From: an uncultured Clostridia bacterium | GTDB lineage: Bacteria > Bacillota > Clostridia > Oscillospirales > Oscillospiraceae | Length of the DNA: 54,118 bases | Assembly: GCA_946547105.1 (NCBI GenBank) | Contig: CAMNOV010000005.1 | Span: 1 to 54,118, forward strand | Direction of reading: 5' to 3' | Part shown: positions 24,321 to 30,826 of the stretch, in pieces | How positions within the stretch are numbered: the first letter of the stretch is position 1 | Layout of the letters: each line of letters opens with the position of its first letter | Program-made: the position numbers and the translations under genes | Notes under the pieces: model-generated | Database searches by the model: none | What the model was told of the DNA's origin: nothing | Seen by the model: the letters and a program-made list of their open reading frames with translations, nothing else

Positions 24321-24974
24321 TCAGCGCAGAAGCGCCATCCATCGATCCAGCATGCCGAAACACATCAGCAGGCCGATCACGATCAAAAATCCGCCGCAGA
24401 TCCGATTGATCACGGCATAGTGCGATTTGATCCAGCGAAAAACGCCGCTCAGCTGCTCCAGCAGCACAGCGGAGATCAGAAACGGCAGTCCAAGCCCGAG
24501 CGAATAGCTGACCAGCAGCAGCAAGCCCTGCCGGGCCGTGCCGGAGCTGGAGGCCAGCATCAGCGCCGAGCCGAGAAACGCGCCGACGCAGGGTGTCAGA
24601 CTGACGGAATAGATCAGACCAAACACGAAGGCGGAGAAAACGCCCGTCACGCTGCGGCCGCTGTTCATTCCCTTGAAAAAGGGCAGCGGGATGATTTCCA
24701 GATAAGACAGGCCGAACAGGATCACGATCAGTCCGCATACGAGGGACACCTGCCGCTGATACCGCAGCAGCAGCGAGCCGAGCGACCCGGCAAAGAGACC
24801 CATCAGACAAAACGTTGCGGTAAAACCCAGTACAAACGCAAGGGCGCGGATGAAATTTGCGTGTTTTTTATCCGCTCCTCCCGCGAAGTATGACACGTAA
24901 ACCGGCAGCATCGGAAGCATGCAGGGAGAAACGAAGGAGATCAGTCCTTCCAGAAACGTGATGAGGTATTGCAT
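24321..24974 (-). CDS. ccdA: CcdA/DsbD-type transmembrane electron carrier
   Basis: 217 residues with six hydrophobic segments and the two conserved Cys-Pro sites SFVSPCMLPMLPVY (about residue 18) and SVSLTPCVGAFLG (about residue 127). CcdA moves reducing power from cytosolic thioredoxin to outward-facing thiol proteins. Its neighbours are exactly these: a TlpA-like protein downstream, then thioredoxin. It starts 3 bases after moaC. Confidence 0.92.
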   Translation of the reverse strand: MQYLITFLEGLISFVSPCMLPMLPVYVSYFAGGADKKHANFIRALAFVLGFTATFCLMGLFAGSLGSLLLRYQRQVSLVCGLIVILFGLSYLEIIPLPFFKGMNSGRSVTGVFSAFVFGLIYSVSLTPCVGAFLGSALMLASSSGTARQGLLLLVSYSLGLGLPFLISAVLLEQLSGVFRWIKSHYAVINRICGGFLIVIGLLMCFGMLDRWMALLR

Positions 24975-24977
24975 GCC

Positions 24978-25454
24978 TTATTCCTGCCGGACAAAATCGC
25001 CGTGGACACCGCCGCTTTTGGAGAGTAAGCGGATATCGGTGATCACCATGTCCCGCTGCACGGCCTTGCACATATCGTAAACCGTGAGCGCCGCAACGGA
25101 AGCCGCCGTCAGCGCCTCCATCTCCACACCGGTGCGCCCGTCGCAGCTGACCTTGGCCCTGATCTCCACCGAACAGCGATCTTCATCCAGAGACATCGAC
25201 AGGTCGATCCCGTCGATCAGGATCGGATGGCACATCGGGATCAGATCCGGCGTGCGCTTGGCGCCCATGACGCCGGCGATCTGCGCGACAGTCAGTACGT
25301 CGCCTTTTTTGACGCCGCCGCTTTGGATCAGCCGGAAAGTATCCCGGTTGAGCAGAACGCGCGCCCCGGCGACTGCCGTCCGGCGGCTCGGGTCCTTTTC
25401 CCCGACGTCCACCATTTTGGCCCGTCCCTGGTCGTTAAAATGTGTAAAATCCAT
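24978..25454 (-). CDS. moaC: Cyclic pyranopterin monophosphate synthase MoaC
   Basis: 158 residues. MoaC converts the 3',8-cyclo-GTP product of MoaA into cPMP in molybdenum cofactor synthesis. The conserved MVDVGEKDPSRRTAVA, KRTPDLIPMCHPI, and GVEMEALTAASVAALTVYDMCKA are intact. No other moa or mog gene is in the window; here moaC is the promoter-proximal gene of a redox operon. GGGAGG precedes the ATG, and a small GAAGCC/GGCTTC hairpin lies just before that. Confidence 0.95.
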   Translation of the reverse strand: MDFTHFNDQGRAKMVDVGEKDPSRRTAVAGARVLLNRDTFRLIQSGGVKKGDVLTVAQIAGVMGAKRTPDLIPMCHPILIDGIDLSMSLDEDRCSVEIRAKVSCDGRTGVEMEALTAASVAALTVYDMCKAVQRDMVITDIRLLSKSGGVHGDFVRQE

Positions 25455-25499
25455 GCCGCATCCTCCCGGAAGCCCTCAAAGGCTTCACTCTGTCAGATG

Positions 25500-25528
25500 A
25501 TTATACGATAGAGCCATCGCTTCGTCAA
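25500..25528 (-). promoter_or_regulatory. Sigma-A promoter of moaC-ccdA-tlpA-trxA
   Basis: TTGACG (25523-25528) and TATAAT (25500-25505) on the minus strand with a 17-base spacer. The -35 box lies within a CGCTTCG/CGAAGCG hairpin just after the thioredoxin reductase stop. Confidence 0.8.
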
Positions 25529-25542
25529 GCGAAGCGCTTTTC

Positions 25543-26358
25543 TTACTTTCTGGCCGAAAGATACTCGCAGGCGCTGAGGGCGGCGATATTTCCCTCGCCG
25601 GCCGCCTTGGCCAGCTGATAGGGCTTGCCGGTGCAGTCTCCGGCTGCAAAAACGCCCGGAACGCTGGTGGACATATCGCGCTGGGTGACGATGCCTCCGT
25701 TTTCATAAACAAGACCGGGCACAAGCCGCGTCACAGAGACGGTGTCCTTGATGATGAACACGCCGTCGACCGCCTGCTCCTCGCCGCGAAACACCACGGC
25801 GTTTGCTTTCAGACCGCCGTTGATCTCGTATTTTCCGTTCTCCTTCATCCGGATCACCTTGCATCCGATGCTTTCAAGGAAATCCGCGTCTTCGACCGCC
25901 TCATGCCCGCTGCCGATCACGGCGACCGTCTTGCCGCGATAGAGCATCCCGTCGCAGGTTGCGCAGTAGCTGACGCCGCGTCCGAGGAATTCGCCCTCGC
26001 CGGGATAGAGGTTTTCACGGGTGATTCCTGCCGCAAGGATCAGCGCGCGGCACTGATAAAAATCATTGCCCACGGCCACGCCGAACACCTCGTCCATCGG
26101 CATGACGTTGAGCGCGCGGCCACCGATCACGTCGGTCGCGTTCTCTTCGATCTGCCGGCGGAACAGCTCGCTCATCTCTTTTCCGCTCATCGCGGGAAGA
26201 CCGGGATAATTGGTGATCTTTTCCGCGCGGTAGAGGCTGCTGGTCTCCTCGCCGTTGGTGATAACGGCCACCGTCTTGCCGCGGTTTTTCGCCGTCAGAA
26301 CGGCCGAGGCGGCGGCTACGCCTCCGCCGATAATGATCATATCATAACAATCAAGCAT
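25543..26358 (-). CDS. Short thioredoxin-reductase-like flavoprotein without HRRxxxR motif
   Basis: 271 residues, about 40 fewer than usual TrxR. The FAD-binding IIIGGG (8-13), the redox site YCATCDG (Cys132, Cys135) and FAD motif FAAGDC (237-242) are present. The second Rossmann start VAVIGSGHEA (146-154) remains, but the following NADPH domain is trimmed by some 35 residues and the HRRxxxR motif that binds the NADPH 2'-phosphate is absent. Related short forms such as ferredoxin-dependent flavin thioredoxin reductase of clostridia use ferredoxin instead; that donor is an inference here. The ATG at 26356-26358 follows AAAGGA. It is transcribed toward the moaC-trxA operon. Confidence 0.88.
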   Translation of the reverse strand: MLDCYDMIIIGGGVAAASAVLTAKNRGKTVAVITNGEETSSLYRAEKITNYPGLPAMSGKEMSELFRRQIEENATDVIGGRALNVMPMDEVFGVAVGNDFYQCRALILAAGITRENLYPGEGEFLGRGVSYCATCDGMLYRGKTVAVIGSGHEAVEDADFLESIGCKVIRMKENGKYEINGGLKANAVVFRGEEQAVDGVFIIKDTVSVTRLVPGLVYENGGIVTQRDMSTSVPGVFAAGDCTGKPYQLAKAAGEGNIAALSACEYLSARK

Positions 26359-26414
26359 GAGGATTTCCTTTCTGTCAGTTTTATACACTGCTGATTTTTG
26401 AATTTGATACAATC

Positions 26415-26423
26415 AGTATAGCA
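26415..26423 (-). promoter_or_regulatory. Extended -10 promoter of the thioredoxin reductase gene
   Basis: TGCTATACT on the minus strand (TATACT 26415-26420 with TGC at 26421-26423). The -35 region (TCGCAA) is weak, as is common with extended -10 promoters. It lies inside the divergent glnS promoter region. Confidence 0.55.
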
Positions 26424-26431
26424 TGTTTTTA

Positions 26432-26460
26432 TTGTAATTGCGAGAGGATTCGTTTATAAT
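26432..26460 (+). promoter_or_regulatory. Sigma-A promoter of glnS
   Basis: TTGTAA (26432-26437) and TATAAT (26455-26460) with a 17-base spacer, 36 bases before the glnS ATG. Confidence 0.8.
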
Positions 26461-26496
26461 AGCAAAGTATTTTTCTGCCCTTTTGAGGAGTGTATT

Positions 26497-28179
26497 ATGG
26501 AAGAGACAAGAAATTTCATTGAAGAATTTGTAAAGGAAGATCTGTCCGAGGGGAATCGCTGCTACGGCATGCAGGTCCACACCCGTTTCCCGCCCGAGCC
26601 CAACGGCTATCTGCATATCGGTCATTGCAAGGCGCTGACCATCGATTTCAGCACGGCCGAGCGCTTCGGCGGCCTCTGCAATCTCCGTTTTGACGATACC
26701 AATCCCGCCAAGGAGGACACCGAATACGTCAACGCCATCCAGGAGGATATCCACTGGCTGGGCTTTGACTGGGGCGACCGTCTGTTTTATGGTTCGGATT
26801 ATTTTGAAAAGACCTATGAGCTGGCTCTGGAGCTGATTCGCAAGGGTCTGGCCTATGTCTGTGAGCTGACGCCCGAACAGTTCAAGGAATACCGCGGCGA
26901 TACGACGCATCCCGCCGTCTCCCCCTGGCGCGACCGCCCGATCGAAGAGAGCCTGGACCTGTTCCAGCGCATGCGCGCCGGTGAATTCCCCGAAGGCAAA
27001 TATACCCTGCGCGCCAAGATCGATCTGGCCAGCGGCAACTTCAACATGCGCGACCCCGTCCTGTACCGCATCCGCTATATCGAGCATCACCGTCAGGGTA
27101 CCAAGTGGTGCATCTTCCCGATGTACGACTTTGCCCATCCCATCCAGGACGCGCTGGAGGGCATCACCCACTCCCTCTGCTCGCTCGAGTATGAGGCGCA
27201 CCGCCCGCTGTACGACTGGGTCGTCAGCAACGTGACGATCCCCGGCATCAAGCCCCGTCAGATAGAGTTTGCCCGTTTGGGCATCAATTACACGGTCATG
27301 TCCAAGCGCAAGCTCCGCCAGTTGGTGGAAGAGGGCAAGGTCGCCGGCTGGGACGATCCCCGCATGCCGACGCTCTGCGGCCTGCGCCGCCGCGGCTACA
27401 CCTCCGCCTCCATCCGCGAGTTCTGCAACCGCATCGGCGTTTCCAAGGTCGATTCCACGGTCGACTGGGCGCTGCTGGAAAGCTGCCTGCGCGACGATCT
27501 GAACGCCCACGCCAAGCGTGTGATGGCCGTGCTTCGTCCCGTCAAGCTGACCGTCACCAATTATCCCGAGGGTCAGAGCGAGCTGCTGGAAGTGGAAAAC
27601 AATCCGCTCGAGCCAGAAGCCGGCACGCGTCGGGTCAGCTTCTCCCGTCACCTCTGGATCGAAGCCGATGACTTCATGGAAGTCCCCGCGCCGAAGTACA
27701 AGCGCCTGCACCCCGGCTTTGAAGTACGCCTCAAGGGCGCCTACCTTGTCACCTGCACCGGCTGCGTGAAGGACGAAAACGGGAATGTGACCGAAGTGCT
27801 GTGCGAATACGACCCCGATAGCCGCGGCGGCGATCCCGCCGACGGGCGCAAGGTCAAGGGCGCCACGATCCACTGGGTCGACGCCGAAAACTGCGCGGAC
27901 GCAGAAGTTCGCCTTTACAGCTATCTCTTCAACGATCCCGAGCCCGACGGCCCGGACAAAAACTTCCTCGACTGCCTCAACCCCAACAGTTTGGAGATCC
28001 TGACCGGCTGCAAGGTGGAGGCCTGCCTGGCCGAAGCTCCCATGCCGGAGCAGGGCAAGAGCGCCGAGGGCTACCAGTTCATGCGCCAGGGTTACTTCTG
28101 CCTGGATAACCGCGACGCCAGGCCCGGCCATCTGGTCTTCAACCGTTCGGTGGCGCTGAAGGACAGCTTCAAAAAATAA
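26497..28179 (+). CDS. glnS: Glutaminyl-tRNA synthetase
   Basis: 560 residues. Class I signatures are PPEPNGYLHIGHCKAL (about 33-48) and the KMSKS-like VMSKRKL (about 267-273); the GlnRS-specific NLRFDDTNPAKED and the two C-terminal anticodon-binding beta barrels (for example IHWVDAENCADAEVRLYSYLF) show this is GlnRS rather than GluRS. Direct Gln charging is a minority state in Firmicutes, most of which use the GatCAB route, so an ancient transfer into this lineage is likely (established for several clostridia). Codons are strongly biased to C/G endings, as in a highly expressed gene. GAGG precedes the ATG. Confidence 0.96.
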   Translation: MEETRNFIEEFVKEDLSEGNRCYGMQVHTRFPPEPNGYLHIGHCKALTIDFSTAERFGGLCNLRFDDTNPAKEDTEYVNAIQEDIHWLGFDWGDRLFYGSDYFEKTYELALELIRKGLAYVCELTPEQFKEYRGDTTHPAVSPWRDRPIEESLDLFQRMRAGEFPEGKYTLRAKIDLASGNFNMRDPVLYRIRYIEHHRQGTKWCIFPMYDFAHPIQDALEGITHSLCSLEYEAHRPLYDWVVSNVTIPGIKPRQIEFARLGINYTVMSKRKLRQLVEEGKVAGWDDPRMPTLCGLRRRGYTSASIREFCNRIGVSKVDSTVDWALLESCLRDDLNAHAKRVMAVLRPVKLTVTNYPEGQSELLEVENNPLEPEAGTRRVSFSRHLWIEADDFMEVPAPKYKRLHPGFEVRLKGAYLVTCTGCVKDENGNVTEVLCEYDPDSRGGDPADGRKVKGATIHWVDAENCADAEVRLYSYLFNDPEPDGPDKNFLDCLNPNSLEILTGCKVEACLAEAPMPEQGKSAEGYQFMRQGYFCLDNRDARPGHLVFNRSVALKDSFKK

Positions 28180-28185
28180 CTAAAC

Positions 28186-28217
28186 AAAAAAGAACCTCCG
28201 ATCGGAGGTTCTTTTTT
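28186..28217. terminator. Bidirectional terminator between glnS and the SPFH gene
   Basis: AGAACCTCC/GGAGGTTCT stem (perfectly self-complementary around CGATCG) flanked by A and T runs on both strands. Confidence 0.9.
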
Positions 28218-28229
28218 GTTGTCTTGCCG

Positions 28230-29237
28230 TCAGGGCGTCTGACCGGTCAGGTCGATCATGTAGCTCGCATCGGAACCGAGCACCGTGCTGGGCAGCACGC
28301 CGTCCCACTGTTTGATCCAGTAGTACTGAATGAGGCCTTCCGTCAGGGACTCGGAAATCCGCTTGTTCATCTCGGCCTCTTTTTCACCGGCATAGAGGGC
28401 CGCTTCCGCCTGCACCTTGACGACCTCCAGATCGGCGTTGGCGGCGATGATCGCCTTTTCTGCCTCAGCGTTGGCGGCGATGATCGCACGGCGTGCGGTC
28501 GCCTCTTCCTCCATGGTCTTCTGCGCCTGCTCGGTCTCAGCGGTCAGCTTGTTCTGCGCGGCGACCTGCTTGGCCTCGACGGCCGTGGTGAATGCGTCGG
28601 TAAAGTCAATGTCCTCAATGGCGATCGATACGATCGTGATGCCGTATGTTTTCATATCCTCCGAGGTGGAGTCCGCGATCAGATCGGACAGCGAATTGCG
28701 CTTGGCGACCAGGTTCTCCGCGGTGTACTGGGAGAAGACCGCCTTCGTATTCTCAAGGATCCGCGGATACATCACGTTTTCATAGTAATTGATGCCAACC
28801 GTGCGGTACAGTACCTGCGCCGTTTCCTGATCAATGCAGTAGTTCACGCTCAGCTGCAGGTTCACCTGCTGGATATCGCTCGAGAAGGCCTCGGTCGTGA
28901 TCTGCACTTTCTGCGTGCGGTTGTCCATCTTCACCACGTTCTGCCAGGGCAGGATCAGGTGTGCGCCGGCATTGATCGTGCGGTTTTCCACGCGGCCGAA
29001 GGTCGTCAGGATGCCGGTATAACCCGTTGGGACCACGGTGATGCTGCTGAGCAGAAGTACGACCGCCAGCGCGCCGAGCGCCAGGAACTGACGGGGATTG
29101 CTCTTCCATTCCTTCTGTTTGCTTTTGACTTTTCTCTCGTTCCCTTTCGCATCTGTTACCCATTCTTCTCCGCTGCGGAAGCCGAGAGCGACATAAAGCA
29201 CAAGTGAAAGAATCAAGCCAACAACCAGTGTAAACAT
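28230..29237 (-). CDS. SPFH/band-7 (prohibitin-like) membrane protein
   Basis: 335 residues. Two N-terminal hydrophobic segments (about 1-20 and 51-70) flank a basic loop; the SPFH domain (PTGYTGILTTFGRVENRTINAGAHL to about 250) and a long Ala/Glu-rich coiled coil (EAKQVAAQNKLTAETEQAQ...) follow. SPFH proteins form large membrane cages and organise membrane microdomains or control proteases such as FtsH. The extra N-terminal segment before the usual anchor is unusual. It is a single-gene unit with its own promoter and possible operators. Confidence 0.9.
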   Translation of the reverse strand: MFTLVVGLILSLVLYVALGFRSGEEWVTDAKGNERKVKSKQKEWKSNPRQFLALGALAVVLLLSSITVVPTGYTGILTTFGRVENRTINAGAHLILPWQNVVKMDNRTQKVQITTEAFSSDIQQVNLQLSVNYCIDQETAQVLYRTVGINYYENVMYPRILENTKAVFSQYTAENLVAKRNSLSDLIADSTSEDMKTYGITIVSIAIEDIDFTDAFTTAVEAKQVAAQNKLTAETEQAQKTMEEEATARRAIIAANAEAEKAIIAANADLEVVKVQAEAALYAGEKEAEMNKRISESLTEGLIQYYWIKQWDGVLPSTVLGSDASYMIDLTGQTP

Positions 29238-29298
29238 ACCATGATCTCCTTTCTGTAAATTTCATAACGTTCCAACAAGTTGCTTGCCTTACGATCAG

Positions 29299-29327
29299 AG
29301 AATATCATATGTTGGAACATATATCAA
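29299..29327 (-). promoter_or_regulatory. Promoter of the SPFH gene
   Basis: TTGATA (29322-29327) and TATTCT (29299-29304), 17 bases apart on the minus strand. The spacer is almost filled by a perfect inverted repeat, so it is likely regulated. Confidence 0.7.
29307..29322. promoter_or_regulatory. Palindromic operator-like site in the SPFH promoter
   Basis: ATATGTTGGAACATAT, arms of seven bases around a GG centre, lies between the -35 and -10 boxes. A second half-matching copy (core GTTCCAAC at 29269-29276) lies in the leader, about 30 bases away. Confidence 0.5.
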
Positions 29328-29404
29328 CGGTTTTTGGCCGAATTTACCGTCTATTCACAAATATCGAAACTTATCGAAGGTTTTTACTTTATTATATAAA
29401 TTAT

Positions 29405-29446
29405 AAAACGAGCCCGGAGATCCGTACGATCTCCGGGCTCGTTTTT
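29405..29446 (-). terminator. Terminator after tRNA-Thr
   Basis: Stem ACGAGCCCGGAGATC paired with GATCTCCGGGCTCGT around CGTAC, followed by TTTT on the minus strand (and T residues on the plus strand). Confidence 0.88.
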
Positions 29447-29447
29447 C

Positions 29448-29523
29448 TGGAGCTGGTAATGTGACTCGAACACACGACCTGCTGATTACGAATCAGCTGC
29501 TCTACCGACTGAGCTATACCAGC
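29448..29523 (-). tRNA. tRNA-Thr (anticodon CGT)
   Basis: The minus strand folds as a complete cloverleaf: acceptor GCTGGTA with TACCAGC, a D arm with AGCTCAGTCGGTAGAGC, anticodon stem CTGAT/ATCAG around loop TTCGTAA (anticodon CGT, reads ACG), and T arm with GTTCGAGTC. The discriminator is T and CCA is encoded (29448-29450). Confidence 0.95.
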
Positions 29524-29535
29524 ATTTGCCGAGTT

Positions 29536-29564
29536 ATAGTACCACAATCACCAAAATAAGTCAA
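29536..29564 (-). promoter_or_regulatory. Sigma-A promoter of tRNA-Thr
   Basis: TTGACT (29559-29564) and TACTAT (29536-29541), 17-base spacer, twelve bases before the tRNA. Confidence 0.8.
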
Positions 29565-29881
29565 CCACAAGATTGCAATATTACAAATCGTATATTTTTG
29601 TTACGGACTTGCTCTTGACAAGGTTTCATAGCTGAAATCCGGCCAATGGTTCTCCTCAAAATCGTTCTGAAAGACGGCCAAACAAGTAAGATTTCCGAAT
29701 TCATGCCGGGAGAGACAGGAGTTACATAATTCGGAGTCATAATAATTTTTCAAAGAGTTATCAACATTTTCAACAGTTTTGTCAACAAAACCCAGGCCAG
29801 GAAAAGCCCGCTGCTTCGTCAAAACCGGGCATTTTATCTGAACTTCAGACGGTTTTTTCCGTAAAATTTGCGAAAAACAGT
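29565..29881. other. Intergenic stretch with no confident gene
   Basis: About 320 bases between the tRNA-Thr promoter and the Cys-rich ORF. It is richer in A and T than its surroundings. A 73-codon open frame on the minus strand (29601-29822) starts with TTG, has no ribosome binding site and resembles nothing I know. Three nine-base TTNTCAACA repeats lie at 29758, 29767 and 29779. A weak GCCCG/CGGGC hairpin lies near 29805-29830, which might end the upstream operon. Confidence 0.5.
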
Positions 29882-30091
29882 TTACATAATATTATTACGA
29901 AAGGGGCACAGACTCCGGCATTGGGCGGTGCAGTCGCCGCCGCTGCGGAAGGTGTTCAGGCAGCGCTGACTGATTTTTACATTGAAGCGATAGCGCAGCA
30001 GACTCTGGATCAGAGCGTTGCCCCAGCCATAGCCGACGTAGCGGAGAAGAGACTGATAGACCAGAGGATGGAGGACTTCATCCGGCTTCAT
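29882..30091 (-). CDS. Small Cys-rich protein of unknown function
   Basis: 69 residues starting at the ATG 30089-30091, which has AAGGGGAG six bases upstream, a strong reason to regard it as translated. The N-terminal half is amphipathic (VYQSLLRYVGYGWGNALIQSLLRYRF) and the C-terminal third contains four cysteines in the order C-x9-C-x3-C-x3-C (RCLNTF...DCTAQCRSLCPF), which could bind a metal or cluster. It starts 14 bases after radC, as the last gene of the uvrB-radC operon. I recognise no family. Confidence 0.6.
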   Translation of the reverse strand: MKPDEVLHPLVYQSLLRYVGYGWGNALIQSLLRYRFNVKISQRCLNTFRSGGDCTAQCRSLCPFRNNIM

Positions 30092-30105
30092 GTTCGACTC
30101 CCCTT

Positions 30106-30801
30106 TCAAAACCGGGAGTTAAACGGATACAGCAGAAGACCGGAATCGGTAAAGGAGAAATAGGACTGTCCGCCGATGATGATATGATCGTCCAGCGTGA
30201 TCTCCACCAGCTGCAGCGCCTCGCGGATACGGCGGGTGATCAGCTCATCGTCGCGGGAGGGCACGGGATTGCCGGAAGGATGATTGTGCGCGAGGATGAC
30301 GGAGCTGGCCCTGGCCTTCAAGGCGCTTTCCACCACGAGGCGGACGTTCAGATTCACACTGTCCACCACGCCGCTGCCGACCTCTGTGCAGCAGATCAGC
30401 TGTTTTTGCGGATTGAGACAGAGCAGCAGCGCCTTTTCCGCTTTTTCCGAACCAAGGCGCGGCAGCAGATACTGCGCCGCCTGCGAAGAACTGGTAAAGC
30501 TCGTCAAGTTTCTTGTCCGGCTGACGGCGCAGCGCTTGGCGATCTCCGGCACGAGGCTGATGAGCGTGGCCGCGTTGTCACCGATGCCGGGAACAGCGCG
30601 AAGCTCATGGAAGGAGGCTTCGAACACGGCGTCGAGCGAGTCGAAATGCTCCAGCAGCGCATGTGCCAGCTCGTTGGTATCGCGGCGGGGTATGGCGTAA
30701 AACAGCAAAAGCTCCAGAACATTCAGGTCGTTGAAGTTATCCAGGCCGTAGGAATTGAAGCGTTCTCTGAGGCGGCTTCTGTGTCCGTCGTGGACAGCCA
30801 T
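30106..30801 (-). CDS. radC: RadC-family JAB/MPN-domain protein
   Basis: 231 residues. An N-terminal helix-hairpin-helix region (LRAVPGIGDNAATLI) precedes the MPN/JAMM domain with the zinc motif HNHPSGNPVPSRDD. RadC was once called a DNA repair protein, but its function is not settled. It lies 25 bases after tsaD. The start MAVHDGHRSRLRERF is typical for the family. Confidence 0.94.
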   Translation of the reverse strand: MAVHDGHRSRLRERFNSYGLDNFNDLNVLELLLFYAIPRRDTNELAHALLEHFDSLDAVFEASFHELRAVPGIGDNAATLISLVPEIAKRCAVSRTRNLTSFTSSSQAAQYLLPRLGSEKAEKALLLCLNPQKQLICCTEVGSGVVDSVNLNVRLVVESALKARASSVILAHNHPSGNPVPSRDDELITRRIREALQLVEITLDDHIIIGGQSYFSFTDSGLLLYPFNSRF

Positions 30802-30826
30802 CGTGTCATCACCCTATCTCTATGTA

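Noticed and set aside
25455-25499. A molybdenum-cofactor riboswitch before moaC
   Set aside because: The leader is under 50 bases and holds only one small GAAGCC/GGCTTC hairpin, too short for the known Moco riboswitch.
25513-25538. A terminator on the plus strand formed by CGCTTCG/CGAAGCG and TTTTCTT
   Set aside because: No plus-strand gene precedes it; the sequence overlaps the moaC -35 box, so the hairpin is probably incidental.
26413-28131. A 572-codon open frame antisense to glnS
   Set aside because: It is a shadow of the strongly biased glnS codons; the sense frame has full GlnRS motifs, a promoter and a terminator.
29601-29822. A 73-codon minus-strand frame in the gap upstream of tRNA-Thr
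   Set aside because: TTG start without ribosome binding site, includes the TTNTCAACA repeats, resembles no family; kept only as a note on the gap.
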